Shown: positions 17,359 through 27,297, counted from the stretch's first letter. The stretch: DNA of 64,000 bases from Prosthecobacter dejongeii (GCF_014203045.1 NZ_JACHIF010000004.1:228943-292942), one strand, 5' to 3'. Made by a program: numbers and translations. Notes: generated from the letters alone by a model not told the origin.

Positions 17359-18127
17359 AACACTTATTCAAGTCCGAGATTGCTGGAAGTCTTTTCCAGG
17401 GAAGTCCGGGGAGATGATCCACGTGCTGGAGCGCGTGAATCTGGACGTCTATGAGGGGGAGTTTCTGTGCATTGTCGGGCCCTCCGGCTGTGGCAAATCC
17501 ACTCTGCTAAACATCATCGGTGGATTTATCAAAGAGACTCAGGGGGAGGTACGCGTGGATGGCGGACCTGTGCTCGGGCCTGATCCCAAGCGCATTTTTG
17601 TCTTCCAGGAAAATGGCGTCTTCCCCTGGCTGACGGTGGAGGAGAACGTAGGCTTTGGTCTCATGTCCCGCCCTGCGGCTGAAAGGGAGGAGCGGGTGCA
17701 GCACTACATCGAGATGGTGGGCCTGAAAGGCTTTGAGAAAGCGTATCCGCGTGAGCTTTCCGGCGGCATGCGCCAGCGTGTGGAAATCGCCCGTGCGCTG
17801 GCGGCAAATGCGGACGTGCTTTACATGGATGAGCCTTTTGGTGCTCTGGACTTTTTGACGCGTCTGAAAATGCGCGCGGATCTGATCCGCATCTGGCAGA
17901 CGGAAAAAAAGACCGTCCTGTTTGTCACGCATGACATCGAAGAAGCGGTGCAGCTAGCCGACCGTGTGGTGGTGATGAGCCGCCGTCCGGCGACGGTAGC
18001 GGAGACGGTGACTGTCGATCTGCCGCGTCCCCGCGATCTGGATGCGCCCGGGTATCTGGCCACGCGCGACCGGATCTTTGCCATCATGGGCATGGATGTG
18101 CATAGTGGCGGCGACTTATCGCATTAA
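17345..18127 (+). CDS. NitT/TauT-type ABC transporter ATP-binding protein
   Basis: Cytoplasmic ATPase of 260 residues. Walker A GPSGCGKST, Q-loop VFQENGVFPWL, signature LSGGMRQRVEIARAL, Walker B VLYMDEPFGALD and switch FVTHDIEEAVQLADR are all intact. ATG 17345 (MDNAKTLIQV) is chosen, overlapping the permease by 14 bp; an upstream in-frame ATG at 17327 would lengthen the overlap. The gene ends in a strong hairpin. Confidence 0.92.
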   Translation: MDNAKTLIQVRDCWKSFPGKSGEMIHVLERVNLDVYEGEFLCIVGPSGCGKSTLLNIIGGFIKETQGEVRVDGGPVLGPDPKRIFVFQENGVFPWLTVEENVGFGLMSRPAAEREERVQHYIEMVGLKGFEKAYPRELSGGMRQRVEIARALAANADVLYMDEPFGALDFLTRLKMRADLIRIWQTEKKTVLFVTHDIEEAVQLADRVVVMSRRPATVAETVTVDLPRPRDLDAPGYLATRDRIFAIMGMDVHSGGDLSH

Positions 18128-18150
18128 AGCATCACGATGATGCGTTAATG
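18122..18150 (+). terminator. hairpin at the end of the ABC transporter operon
   Basis: CATTAA-A-GCATCA and TGATGC-G-TTAATG form a 6 + 6 bp stem with one mismatch and a CGA loop, overlapping the ATPase stop codon. There is no T-run after it, so it could be a Rho-independent terminator of poor quality or an mRNA 3'-end stabilising structure. Confidence 0.4.
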
Positions 18151-18216
18151 GAATCATAGTTGCATGATTTGCAGTCGTAATGATTGATGAACCTCAACTA
18201 AAAGCAGTCCTTTTTC

Positions 18217-19473
18217 ATGAATTCCCAATACGACGTCTTGATCATCGGTGGTGGCCCCGCTGGAGCCAGCGTGGCCACGATTTTGGCTGAGCATGGCCAC
18301 CGGGCTTTGGTGATAGAGCGCGCTAAATTCCCCCGCTACCACGTGGGTGAGTCCTTGATCCCCTTTACCTTTGGCCCATTAGAGCGGCTGGGCATGATCC
18401 CGAAAATGAAGAAGAGCCACTTCATGAAGAAGTACAGCGTTAGCTTCGTGCAGCCAGATGGCCGTCGCTCGCAGCCCTTTTATTTTCACACTCGTTATGA
18501 CAAGGAGACCGTTGCGCAAACCTGGCAGGTGCTGCGTTCTGAGTTCGATGAAATGCTGCTGAATAACGCCCGCGACAAGGGTGCCCATGTGAGGGAAGAA
18601 ACGACGGTGGTTCAGCTTCTGAAAAACGACAGCGGTCATGTCATCGGTGTGGAGGTCAAAAACAAAGATGGCAGTCTGGAACAGTTGTATGCCAAGTTGG
18701 TCATCGATGCCTCAGGCAAGGAGGCTTTTGCCTCCAGTCGCCAAGGCTGGCGAGTGGGTGATCCTTACCTGAACAAGGTGGCCATTTGGACCTATTACAA
18801 GGGATCCAAACGCGCGGAGGATTTGGATGAAGGTGCCACCACCATTGCCTTTGTGCCTGACAAGGGTTGGTTCTGGCATATCCCGCAGCACAATGACATG
18901 GTGAGTGTGGGCATCGTGGCTGAGGGCAAGTATCTAACGCGCGATGGCTTCCGCGATCCGGAGGCGATGTTCCAGCGTGAGATCGAGCAAAACCTGTGGA
19001 TTAAAGAGCATCTTTCCACAGGGGAATGCACGGGGGAATATTGGCTGACGAGCGAGTATTCGCGTCATTCTAAATATGGCTCTTCGCCAGGACTGCTTTT
19101 GGTTGGAGATGCTTTTGCTTTCCTGGATCCTGTCTTCAGCAGCGGAGTCATGCTGGCGCTGAAGAGTGGGGTGCTGGCGGGAGATGCTGTTCATGAAGCC
19201 CTGGTGGCCAATGACCTGTCACCGGAACGTTTTGCTGACTATGGCCGGCAGATCCGTGAGGGCGTGGAAAACATGCGCAAGCTGGTCTATGCCTTTTACG
19301 ATCCTAACTTTTCTTTTAAGGATGTGGTGATGAAGTATCCAGAGGCGGGCGCCGAGCTGACTGATTGTCTTTCGGGGGACTTAAACAAGGACTACACCCT
19401 TCTTTGGAACCGCATCCGCGAGTTTGTAAAGCTGCCTGACGACCTGCCTTACGGGCTGCCTTTGGCGGCCTGA
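18217..19473 (+). CDS. flavin-dependent halogenase-like FAD oxidoreductase
   Basis: FAD-binding monooxygenase-fold protein of 418 residues. The N-terminus has the dinucleotide site LIIGGGPAGASVA, then RYHVGESLIP as in flavin-dependent halogenases and geranylgeranyl reductase relatives, a HFMKKYSVSF stretch where halogenases carry their catalytic Lys, GWFWHIP (the WxWxIP halogenase motif), and LLVGDAFAFLDPVFSSGV for the second FAD contact. It therefore sits in the halogenase/geranylgeranyl-reductase superfamily; whether it halogenates, hydroxylates or reduces a substrate is not decidable from sequence. No carrier protein or biosynthetic cluster is adjacent. Its 3' end overlaps the convergent membrane-protein gene by 25 bp. 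Confidence 0.78.
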   Translation: MNSQYDVLIIGGGPAGASVATILAEHGHRALVIERAKFPRYHVGESLIPFTFGPLERLGMIPKMKKSHFMKKYSVSFVQPDGRRSQPFYFHTRYDKETVAQTWQVLRSEFDEMLLNNARDKGAHVREETTVVQLLKNDSGHVIGVEVKNKDGSLEQLYAKLVIDASGKEAFASSRQGWRVGDPYLNKVAIWTYYKGSKRAEDLDEGATTIAFVPDKGWFWHIPQHNDMVSVGIVAEGKYLTRDGFRDPEAMFQREIEQNLWIKEHLSTGECTGEYWLTSEYSRHSKYGSSPGLLLVGDAFAFLDPVFSSGVMLALKSGVLAGDAVHEALVANDLSPERFADYGRQIREGVENMRKLVYAFYDPNFSFKDVVMKYPEAGAELTDCLSGDLNKDYTLLWNRIREFVKLPDDLPYGLPLAA

Positions 19474-19856
19474 GCTTGAGTTTGTTTGACCGTGTAAACG
19501 AGGGCCAAAAAAATCACAATGGCTGTTAGGCCGATCAGATTTTCTCGCCAAGACGGTGGGAAAATTAGAACGTAACCTGCGTCCTTCACCAAGGCCGCGA
19601 AACTGCTGACGCAGAAGGGCATGAGGAAGAGACGAAAGGTCACCCAGGGATCCATGCGGTTTTTTTGACCACCCGCTGGCCGTGTGCTGATGATGAGGGC
19701 CGCACCGATGATGCCACTGAGGCCTAGGGAGGTGAGCCAAATGCGCGGGCGTGAATCAAAGTGGCCTATGACATTGACTGTGTACCAAATGGCATAACAC
19801 CATAGGATGACTCGCCCGCTGGTGAGGTCTCGCAAATAATGAAGTAGCCTGTGCAT
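19449..19856 (-). CDS. small integral membrane protein of unknown function
   Basis: A 135-residue protein with about four hydrophobic helices (for example VILWCYAIWYTVNVIG, LTSLGLSGIIGAALIIS, FRLFLMPFCVSSFAALV and LIGLTAIVIFLALVYTV). No family was recognised. ATG 19856 is the first ATG. It converges on, and overlaps by 25 bp, the halogenase-like gene, so the two ends are read antisense to each other. Confidence 0.6.
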   Translation of the reverse strand: MHRLLHYLRDLTSGRVILWCYAIWYTVNVIGHFDSRPRIWLTSLGLSGIIGAALIISTRPAGGQKNRMDPWVTFRLFLMPFCVSSFAALVKDAGYVLIFPPSWRENLIGLTAIVIFLALVYTVKQTQAQAAKGSP

Positions 19857-19920
19857 GATTAAGAGTGCAGCATGACAAAGGCCATGCCGTCAAACCACAT
19901 CTGAAAACTAGACTTGCAGA

Positions 19921-21441
19921 TCAAGGGCGAGTGCGCCCGGCTTCGCGAGCTTTGCGTAGAAAATCGCCGAATTCCTGGACCTTCTCAGGCAGCTTTTCAG
20001 CGAGGTTGTTTTGTTCGGCAGGATCCTGGCTCAGATCATAGAGTTGGACTCGATTGCCGCCGCTGTCTTTTTTGGCGGCTGCTTTGCCATAGCCACCTTT
20101 GCCTGCCTCCATGAATTTCCAGTTTCCGTGGCGCAGGGTGAGCGGTGTTTTGGTGCCTCCGACGTGGAAGATGGCATGCTCACGGGCAGTCTGGCTTTCA
20201 CCCAGTAGGGCAGGGAGGACATTGAAGCTGTCCGGGGCGGCGTCAGCAGGCAGGTTGATGCCTGTTAGGCTGGCCAGCGTGGCGGGCATGTCCACATGGG
20301 CGATGAGGGCTTTGTTCTCACTGCCAGCCTTGATTTTACCCGGCCAGCGGGCAATGAAGGGCACGCGATGGCCGCCCTCAAAGAGGGTGCCTTTGGTGCC
20401 GCGCAGGGCTCCGTTCATGGCATGGACATCGGCGGGGCCATGATCCTCATAACCGTCATCCCAGACACCGCCATTGTCGCTGGTGAAGATGACGAGGGTA
20501 TTGTCGGCGATGCCGCGTTTTTCCAAAGCGGCCAAGACCTGGGAAACGGTGTCGTCCAATTCGTGAATGGCATCACCACGGGCACCCAGAGTGCTGCTGC
20601 CAACGAATCGTTCGTTAGGCACACGCGGCACGTGAATGCCATGAGTGGCGAAGAAAAGGAAGAACGGCTCTTGGGTGCTTTCCTCGATGAATTTGACGGC
20701 TTGTTTGGCGAAGGTATCGGCCATGTCCTCATCGCGCCAGCGTGCGGCCTTGCCTCCAGTCATCCAGCCGATGCGACCCACCCCATTCACGATGGTCATG
20801 TCGTGCCCGTGAGTATGTTTCAGCTTCAGCAGGTCCGGGTTCTCCTGGCCTGTTGGCTCGGTGCCGACTTTGGCTTTGTAGCTGACGCTGATGGGATCGG
20901 CAGGGTCCAGGCCTACGATGCGGCGTTGGTCCACATACACGGTGGGCACACGGTCGCCGGTGGCGGCCATGATGAAGGAGGAGTCAAAACCCAGGTCGAG
21001 AGGGCTGGGTTTGATGTCGCCATTCCAGTCCGGCCCGCCTTCACCGCCCAGTCCCAGATGCCATTTGCCGACGATGCCGGTGCGGTAGCCCGCCTGCTTC
21101 AGCAAGGAGGCCACGGTGACGGTGCCAGGCTCAATGGTGATCGCGGCGTCGCCAGGGGCGATGCTGGATCCTGGTTGCTGCCGCCAGGAGTAGGTGCCCG
21201 TCAGAAAAGCACGACGTGTGGGGGTGCAGGTGGCAGCGGGGGAGTGGGCATCGGTAAAGCGGCAGCCCTGCGCGGCCAGTTTGTCCAGCGTCGGTGTCTT
21301 CACCAGCTTGGCTCCATAACAGCCGAGGTCCCCATAACCGACGTCATCGGCCATGATGAATAGGATGTTAGGCTTGCTGGTTTCAGCCGCTGCTGCACTC
21401 AGGCAGGCCAGGGCAAAGATGGGAAGAATTCGGCGAATCAT
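19921..21441 (-). CDS. exported sulfatase (formylglycine-dependent)
   Basis: Secreted S1-family sulfatase, 506 residues, with signal peptide MIRRILPIFALACLSAAAA. ILFIMADDVGYGDLGCYG supplies the metal-binding Asp pair, CTPTRRAFLTG is the CxPxR motif whose Cys becomes formylglycine, and GIVGKWHLG contains the conserved Lys/His. It needs a formylglycine-generating enzyme, not present here. The substrate is probably a sulfated glycan. It is 65 bp downstream of the phosphodiesterase gene on the same strand and may be co-transcribed. Confidence 0.92.
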   Translation of the reverse strand: MIRRILPIFALACLSAAAAETSKPNILFIMADDVGYGDLGCYGAKLVKTPTLDKLAAQGCRFTDAHSPAATCTPTRRAFLTGTYSWRQQPGSSIAPGDAAITIEPGTVTVASLLKQAGYRTGIVGKWHLGLGGEGGPDWNGDIKPSPLDLGFDSSFIMAATGDRVPTVYVDQRRIVGLDPADPISVSYKAKVGTEPTGQENPDLLKLKHTHGHDMTIVNGVGRIGWMTGGKAARWRDEDMADTFAKQAVKFIEESTQEPFFLFFATHGIHVPRVPNERFVGSSTLGARGDAIHELDDTVSQVLAALEKRGIADNTLVIFTSDNGGVWDDGYEDHGPADVHAMNGALRGTKGTLFEGGHRVPFIARWPGKIKAGSENKALIAHVDMPATLASLTGINLPADAAPDSFNVLPALLGESQTAREHAIFHVGGTKTPLTLRHGNWKFMEAGKGGYGKAAAKKDSGGNRVQLYDLSQDPAEQNNLAEKLPEKVQEFGDFLRKAREAGRTRP

Positions 21442-21506
21442 GGAGCGTGATAAACGCAGGGATGCGCCCGAAATATCGCGGGAGAAAAGATTTAGTCTTT
21501 GGGAAA

Positions 21507-22487
21507 TCAGGGCTCGATTGGGAGCGGTGCGGAGATTCTCAAGTGATCGTAGATCAGCGGGACGATCGCTGTCTGCGGCACTGGCGTATTGAGTAGCTTG
21601 TCTTTGGGCAGTTCCTTCCCGTGGGCGATGAGCCAGATCTTTCGTTCTTCATCGGTGTCTCCGCCATGCTTGGTGCCCGTGCCGCCATGATCGGTGGTGA
21701 TGATCACCAGCCAATCTTCTTCGTTAAAATTTGGCCTCGCACTCATGGCTGCAATGAGACTGCCGATGTGGGCATCCACAGTCGAAATGGCCTTCAGATA
21801 CCATTCATTCTCTGGCGAGAAGCTTCCACGTTTGTCACTGGCGGCATGGCCCACTTCATCCACCTGGCCAAAGTACACAAACATCACGTCGGGGTTCTGG
21901 GTGCGCAGCGTTTGCACTGCCTGATCGCGCATGGATTCATCATGGGCCACGTACTGTTCGGCATGGGATTCGAGGGTGAACTTGACGTCCAAAAACTCTT
22001 GCCCATTCACCCGGGAGCCATCGGCGATCATGTCATGGATGGGTTTCCAGTCAGCAAAGGAGGCGCACCAGGAGGTGGGTTTCACCTTCTTGATGTGGCG
22101 CATGAAATGCCCGTGAGCCTGAAAGCGTGCACCGAAGAAACGGTTGTCTTTGACGCGGTGCTTGTCCATCCACACACCGCTCAGCAGGCTGGACCAGCCT
22201 GGACCGCTGACGGTGGGCTGGTGGGTGACCTGTCCTAATTCGCCGCCTGCATAAACCTGCCTGCTGTGCAGACCTTGAGGATCGGTGGCCAGAGATTTAA
22301 GGTGAGGTGCGAGACCTTTTTCCATGGCTGCTGCGATGGCATCCGCCCGGCAGCCGTCCATGCCAATGAACAGGACCCTGCGGCCTTCAAAGTCGCTGTC
22401 CTTACCAGGTCCATGGGCCTGTAGCTGCGAGCCTAACGAAAAGAGAGTTAGGAAACAAAGGAGTGAGCGAACAGGCTGCATATTCAT
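21507..22487 (-). CDS. exported type I phosphodiesterase / nucleotide pyrophosphatase-like protein
   Basis: Secreted alkaline-phosphatase-superfamily hydrolase, 326 residues, with an N-terminal export signal (MQPVRSLLCFLTLFSLGSQL after a short extension; ATG 22481 is an alternative start). Metal-binding blocks are VLFIGMDGCRAD, YFGQVDEVGHA and IITTDHGG; HQPTVSGPGWSSLLSG holds the likely Thr/Ser nucleophile, as in NPP-type enzymes. At 326 residues it is shorter than typical NPPs. It likely acts on phosphodiesters or phosphonate-like compounds outside the cytoplasm. Confidence 0.78.
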   Translation of the reverse strand: MNMQPVRSLLCFLTLFSLGSQLQAHGPGKDSDFEGRRVLFIGMDGCRADAIAAAMEKGLAPHLKSLATDPQGLHSRQVYAGGELGQVTHQPTVSGPGWSSLLSGVWMDKHRVKDNRFFGARFQAHGHFMRHIKKVKPTSWCASFADWKPIHDMIADGSRVNGQEFLDVKFTLESHAEQYVAHDESMRDQAVQTLRTQNPDVMFVYFGQVDEVGHAASDKRGSFSPENEWYLKAISTVDAHIGSLIAAMSARPNFNEEDWLVIITTDHGGTGTKHGGDTDEERKIWLIAHGKELPKDKLLNTPVPQTAIVPLIYDHLRISAPLPIEP

Positions 22488-22568
22488 GCCAGGTAGGTGG
22501 CTGAGAAATCGTCAGACAAACGATGTTTGATACAAACAAACGTCGGAAAACCCAAAGGAGGATGGCTT

Positions 22569-23765
22569 TCACAGACCCAGTTCTTTTTTCACTTCGACAA
22601 AGGCTTGTACGGCCCAGTCCAGTTCGTCCCTCGTGTGGGCTGCACTGATCTGGGTGCGGATGCGCGCTTTTCCTTGCGGCACAACCGGGTAGCTGAAGCC
22701 GATGACATAGACACCCCGAACGAGCATGGCTTCGGCGAATTTGGCAGCCAGCGAAGCATCCCCGAGCATGATGGGGACGATAGGATGTTCCCCGGGCAGG
22801 AGATTGAATCCGGCTGCCGTCATTTCCTGCCGGAAAAAGCGGGTGTTGGCTTCCAGTGTGTCGCGAAGCTGGGTGGACTTGTTGAGCAAGTCCAGCGCAG
22901 CAATGGAAGCCCCGGCGATGGTGGGGGCGAGGGTATTGGAAAAGAGGTAGGGGCGTGATCGCTGGCGCAGCCATTCGATGATCTCTTTGCGACCACTGGT
23001 GTAGCCTCCGCTGGCACCTCCCAGGGCCTTGCCCAGGGTGCCTGTCAGAATGTCCACCCGGCCCATGACATCGCAGTGTTCATGGGTGCCGCGTCCCTGC
23101 TTGCCCATGAAGCCAACGGCGTGGGAATCATCCACCATGACGAGGGCTCCGTATTGGTCGGCCAGGTCGCAGATGGCCTTCAGATTGGCAATGTATCCAT
23201 CCATGGAAAACACACCATCTGTGGCGATTAGCTTGAAACGTGCACCTTTGGCACTGGCTTCTTGGAGCTGGGTTTCCAGATCGGCCATGTCATTGTTCCG
23301 GTAACGGTAGCGCTGTGCCTTGCAGAGGCGGATGCCATCAATGATGGAAGCGTGGTTCAGTTCATCGCTGATGATGGCGTCCTCAGGGCCTAACAAGGTT
23401 TCAAATAAACCTCCATTTGCATCAAAGCAGGAGCTGTAGAGGATGGTGTCCTCCGTTCCCAGGAAATCGCTCAGGCTGGATTCCAACTCCTTGTGTACGC
23501 TTTGCGTGCCGCAGATGAAGCGCACGCTGGCCAGGCCGTAACCCCAATGTTCCAGGGCTTCATGGGCGGCTTGACGCACCTTGCTATGCTGGGCTAGGCC
23601 AAGGTAGTTGTTGGCACAGAGATTGATGACGGGTTTGCCACCATTGGCGCGGACAAGCGTGCCTTGGGGCGTCGTCAGGGTGCGTTCACGCTTGTAGGTG
23701 CCAGCTTCGCTGACGGCTTCCAACTGGCTGGCGAGATGAGCTTGGAAAGGGGAATAGGCTTTCAT
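22569..23765 (-). CDS. kbl: glycine C-acetyltransferase (2-amino-3-ketobutyrate CoA ligase)
   Basis: PLP enzyme of 398 residues that cleaves 2-amino-3-ketobutyrate with CoA to glycine and acetyl-CoA. [26 protein letters not shown], the PLP-stacking [29 protein letters not shown] and the Schiff-base Lys in [15 protein letters not shown] are intact and typical of the alpha-oxoamine synthases; the full-length match and the tdh partner point to Kbl rather than KAS or BioF. It lies 25 bp after tdh on the same strand, forming the two-gene threonine degradation operon. Confidence 0.95.
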   Translation of the reverse strand: MKAYSPFQAHLASQLEAVSEAGTYKRERTLTTPQGTLVRANGGKPVINLCANNYLGLAQHSKVRQAAHEALEHWGYGLASVRFICGTQSVHKELESSLSDFLGTEDTILYSSCFDANGGLFETLLGPEDAIISDELNHASIIDGIRLCKAQRYRYRNNDMADLETQLQEASAKGARFKLIATDGVFSMDGYIANLKAICDLADQYGALVMVDDSHAVGFMGKQGRGTHEHCDVMGRVDILTGTLGKALGGASGGYTSGRKEIIEWLRQRSRPYLFSNTLAPTIAGASIAALDLLNKSTQLRDTLEANTRFFRQEMTAAGFNLLPGEHPIVPIMLGDASLAAKFAEAMLVRGVYVIGFSYPVVPQGKARIRTQISAAHTRDELDWAVQAFVEVKKELGL

Positions 23766-23790
23766 AAAAGCAGGGGAAGGGGGGATCGAG

Positions 23791-24819
23791 TTAGGTGGTC
23801 CAGTCGAGGACTACCTTGCCACAGTGGCCGGACTCCATGGCGGCAAAGCCTTGTTCAAAGTCCGTGTAGTGGAAACGGTGAGTGATGACAGGTTTCAAAT
23901 TCAGTCCACACTCCAGCATGACACTCATCTGATACCAGGTCTCATACATCTCACGTCCATAGATGCCTTTGAGGGTCAGCATGTTGAAGATGACCTTGTT
24001 CCAGTCAATGGCCATGGGCCCGGAGGGAATGCCCAGCATGGCGATCTTGCCGCCGTGGCACATATTATCAATCATGCTGTGAAAGGCGGAGGCATTGCCA
24101 CTCATCTCCAGCCCGACATCGAAGCCTTCCTTCATCCCAAGCTGTTTTTGTACATCGGTCAGGTTTTGCGTCTGCACATTCACGGCCAGGGTCGCGCCCA
24201 TCTGGCGTGCGAGGTCCAGGCGGTACTCGTTGACATCGGTGATGACGACGTGGCGTGCGCCTGCATGCTTGACCACAGGGATGGCCATGATGCCGATAGG
24301 CCCCGCGCCAGTGATCAGCACGTCTTCACCGAGGCACTCAAAGGCCAGTGCTGTGTGTACCGCATTGCCAAAGGGATCGAAGATGGAGGCTACCTCCTCA
24401 TCCACACCTTCGCGATGATGCCACACATTCGTCATCGGCACGCTGATGAATTCGGCAAAAGCCCCTGTGCGATTAACGCCGATGCCCACGGTGTCCTTGC
24501 ATAGATGGCGGCGGCCTGCGAGGCAGTTGCGACAGCGGCCACAAACCACATGACCTTCAGCGCTAACGATTTCTCCTGGATGAAAGTCGCTGACGTTCGC
24601 TCCCACACTTACCACTTCGCCCACAAATTCGTGCCCCACCACCATCGGCACCGGGATGGTTTTCTGGGCCCAGGCATCCCATTTATAAATGTGCAGATCC
24701 GTACCGCAGATGCCCGTTTTGCGGACTTTGATCAGGACATCGTTGATGCCGACTTCGGGTTCCGGGACATCCTGCAGCCAGAGGCCGCGTTCCGCGTGAG
24801 CTTTGACGAGCGCTTTCAT
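23791..24819 (-). CDS. tdh: L-threonine 3-dehydrogenase
   Basis: NAD- and zinc-dependent medium-chain dehydrogenase, 342 residues, oxidising L-threonine to 2-amino-3-ketobutyrate. The catalytic zinc site shows [10 protein letters not shown] and GHEFVGEV, the structural zinc loop is [15 protein letters not shown], and the Rossmann motif is [31 protein letters not shown] at the N-terminus and the kbl gene directly downstream confirm the assignment. The 123-bp region upstream to gpsA should hold the operon promoter, but no convincing -10/-35 pair was found. Confidence 0.95.
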   Translation of the reverse strand: MKALVKAHAERGLWLQDVPEPEVGINDVLIKVRKTGICGTDLHIYKWDAWAQKTIPVPMVVGHEFVGEVVSVGANVSDFHPGEIVSAEGHVVCGRCRNCLAGRRHLCKDTVGIGVNRTGAFAEFISVPMTNVWHHREGVDEEVASIFDPFGNAVHTALAFECLGEDVLITGAGPIGIMAIPVVKHAGARHVVITDVNEYRLDLARQMGATLAVNVQTQNLTDVQKQLGMKEGFDVGLEMSGNASAFHSMIDNMCHGGKIAMLGIPSGPMAIDWNKVIFNMLTLKGIYGREMYETWYQMSVMLECGLNLKPVITHRFHYTDFEQGFAAMESGHCGKVVLDWTT

Positions 24820-24942
24820 GGGTGGCGGTATATTGGAAGTAAATCCGGTAAAATGGCAAGGGGAATTATTCCATGATGAAGGATTGGATTCCTTTATATT
24901 GTCATTTAGGGCGCGAATGCAACAGGGGCTTATACGGCCTGA

Positions 24943-25959
24943 TTACTCCGTTTCCGCCCGTGGATCGCGGGAAAGGAGTGCGCGCATGGCTTCTTTGGCC
25001 GGTTTGGCCTCATAGAGCATGGAGTAGATCTCATCCAGCAGGGGGGTGCGCACGCCTTTGGCTTTAGCGGCTCCATGCAGACTGGCGGTATTGGGCACAC
25101 CCTCGGCCACCATGCGGGTGCTGGACATGATTTCCTGGAGGGGCATACCTTCACCGATGAGACGGCCCACCCGGTGATTGCGGCTGTGCTGGGAATAGCA
25201 AGTGGCCATCAGGTCGCCCACGCCGCCAAGCCCCATGAAGGATTCGGGCCGGCCTCCCATGGCTACGCCCATGCGCACCATTTCTGCCAGGGCCCGAGTG
25301 ACCAGGGCGGCGATGGCATTATCTCCCAGCTTCAATCCGAGCGCGATGCCTGCGGCGATGGCATAGGGGTTTTTCATGGCTCCGGCCCATTCCACTCCCG
25401 CTACGTCATCGCTGGTGTAGGTGCGAAACCAGGGCAGGGTGAAACAAGTCTGAACCTCGCGTGCGATGTTTTCTTTTTCACACGCAACGACTGCAGCGGT
25501 GGCCATGCGTTGAGAAACTTCCTCGGCATGGTTGGGCCCTGTCAGAACCGCCAGGGCAGTGTGGGGGAAAGATTCTGACAGAATCTGGGTGAGCCGTTTA
25601 CCGCTGTTGAGCTCAATGCCCTTGGCACACGAAATGATAACCTTTGCAGTCTGGAGCTCTGACAGGGCAGCCATGCTATGAGCAGTTTCGCGCACGGCTT
25701 TGGAGGGAACTACAAAGACGACGAGATCCGCAGGGCGTAGCTCTTCCAACTTGGCAGTGGCCTGAATGCTGGCTGGCAGGACCAAACCCGGTAAATAACG
25801 GGAATTTCTCCGGGTGTTCTGGATCTCATCCATGAGACCATGATCACGTCCCCAGAACTGCACCTGCATCCCACGTTCTGCCAGGACGGCGGTGAGCGCC
25901 GTCCCCCAGCTTCCGGCTCCAATGACGAGGGCATTTGAATATGGCAGGGCAGAGGACAT
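24943..25959 (-). CDS. gpsA: NAD(P)-dependent glycerol-3-phosphate dehydrogenase
   Basis: Cytoplasmic enzyme of 338 residues that reduces dihydroxyacetone phosphate to sn-glycerol-3-phosphate for phospholipid synthesis. The nucleotide site is VIGAGSWGTALTAVLAERG; AKGIELNSG, VLTGPNHAEEV and the catalytic-Lys region WAGAMKNPYAIAAGIALGL, GLGGVGDLMATCYS are conserved. One variation is NHAEEV where most family members have SFAxEV. ATG 25959 (MSSALPYSN) fits the family; the longer frame starts at 25989. It is divergent from the sialic-acid cluster. Confidence 0.95.
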   Translation of the reverse strand: MSSALPYSNALVIGAGSWGTALTAVLAERGMQVQFWGRDHGLMDEIQNTRRNSRYLPGLVLPASIQATAKLEELRPADLVVFVVPSKAVRETAHSMAALSELQTAKVIISCAKGIELNSGKRLTQILSESFPHTALAVLTGPNHAEEVSQRMATAAVVACEKENIAREVQTCFTLPWFRTYTSDDVAGVEWAGAMKNPYAIAAGIALGLKLGDNAIAALVTRALAEMVRMGVAMGGRPESFMGLGGVGDLMATCYSQHSRNHRVGRLIGEGMPLQEIMSSTRMVAEGVPNTASLHGAAKAKGVRTPLLDEIYSMLYEAKPAKEAMRALLSRDPRAETE

Positions 25960-26091
25960 GAGAAATAAATCGAATGCATCAAAGAGCAATCCTGGCCAGA
26001 CCGCTAGTCACATCTGTAACGATGTTCTCAGATAAGACAGCCGCTTTCTCGGAAGGAATTCTGGAATGCTGTGCTTATTTTCCCGCTTCTC

Positions 26092-27297
26092 ATGAATCCA
26101 CTCATCCATCCAGAAGGCCGCCGTGCATTGGCCGCTTTCTATCAAGACACGCTGCTCAAAGATGTGATGCCATTCTGGTTAACGCATGCCATGGATGCAG
26201 AGCATGACGGCATCATGACAGCGCTGGATCGCGATGGCAGCCTGCTGGATACGGACAAAAGCATCTGGTTTCAGGGGCGTGCAGGCTGGATGTTTGCTAC
26301 GCTTTTTAATACGATCCGGCCTGATCGAGCCTACTTCGATGCAGCGGGATCCTGCTTAGCTTTTTTGGAGAAGCATGGTTATGCCACGGATGGGAAGCTT
26401 TTCTTCACCGTCACGCGCGAGGGCAAACCACTACGGATGCGTCGTTACGCTTACAGTGAAGCTTTTGCCAGCATCGCACACGCGGCGTATTTTAAGGCCA
26501 GTGGTGATGCTCATTATGCCGAAGCGGCTCTGAGGGACTTTTCTTTCTACCTCCGTCACTCTTTTGAACCGGGGTATATGATGCCCAAAGTGGACTCGAA
26601 TACTCGTACCATGGTCGGCATTGGAGCTCTCATGATCGGAATTGTCACGGCTCAAGAATTGAGATTAAACTTGGGCCATAAGGAAGTAGGTGGGCGCAGT
26701 TTGACGGAGTGGATTGACCTCTTCATCCTGGATATTCAACGTTTGTTTTACAAGCCGGAGCTAGAGGTGTTGTTGGAGACAGTTGCTCCAGATGGCAGCA
26801 TTTTAGATCACCTGGATGGACGCATTCTCAACCCCGGCCATGCCATTGAGTGTGCGTGGTTCATCCTGCATGAAGGAAAAATGCGTGGGGAAAAAAGTTA
26901 CATTCAGTTAGGTCTGAGGATTCTGGATTGCATGTGGAAGCGCGGGTGGGATGAAGGCATGGGGGGACTGTTTTACTACCGGGATGTCTATGACAAGCCT
27001 GTGCAAGAATATTGGCATGACATGAAATTCTGGTGGCCGCATAACGAGGCCATCATCGCCACTTTGTTAGCCTACGAGGTGACGGGAGATGCGAAGTACG
27101 CTGCCATGCACCAGCAGGTGCACGACTGGAGCTTTGCCCATTTTGCGGATGCTGAATATGGCGAATGGTATGGTTATCTGCACCGTGACGGCAGTGTTTC
27201 TCAACGAGCTAAAGGCAATATGTTCAAAGGGCCCTTTCACCTGCCTCGGATGCTGGCGTACTGTGTCCAGCTCCTGCAGGAGCCAAAGGCTGTTTAA
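26092..27297 (+). CDS. N-acylglucosamine 2-epimerase (AGE/RenBP family)
   Basis: An (alpha/alpha)6-barrel epimerase, 401 residues, likely interconverting N-acetylmannosamine and N-acetylglucosamine. Family blocks are FQGRAGWMFATLF, RYAYSEAFASIAHA, MPKVDSNTRTMVG, DGRILNPGHAIECAWF, FWWPHNEAIIATL and KGNMFKGPFHLPRML, which supply the Arg/His/Glu residues of the active site. The start is ATG 26092 (MNPLIHPEG). It is followed by a NanA-type lyase and a sialidase, so it probably handles the ManNAc released from sialic acid, replacing the NanE/NanK route. Confidence 0.88.
   Translation: MNPLIHPEGRRALAAFYQDTLLKDVMPFWLTHAMDAEHDGIMTALDRDGSLLDTDKSIWFQGRAGWMFATLFNTIRPDRAYFDAAGSCLAFLEKHGYATDGKLFFTVTREGKPLRMRRYAYSEAFASIAHAAYFKASGDAHYAEAALRDFSFYLRHSFEPGYMMPKVDSNTRTMVGIGALMIGIVTAQELRLNLGHKEVGGRSLTEWIDLFILDIQRLFYKPELEVLLETVAPDGSILDHLDGRILNPGHAIECAWFILHEGKMRGEKSYIQLGLRILDCMWKRGWDEGMGGLFYYRDVYDKPVQEYWHDMKFWWPHNEAIIATLLAYEVTGDAKYAAMHQQVHDWSFAHFADAEYGEWYGYLHRDGSVSQRAKGNMFKGPFHLPRMLAYCVQLLQEPKAV

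Noticed and set aside
20296-21363. 355-codon plus-strand frame across the sulfatase gene
   Set aside because: Antisense shadow of the intact sulfatase with its CxPxR motif; no family features.
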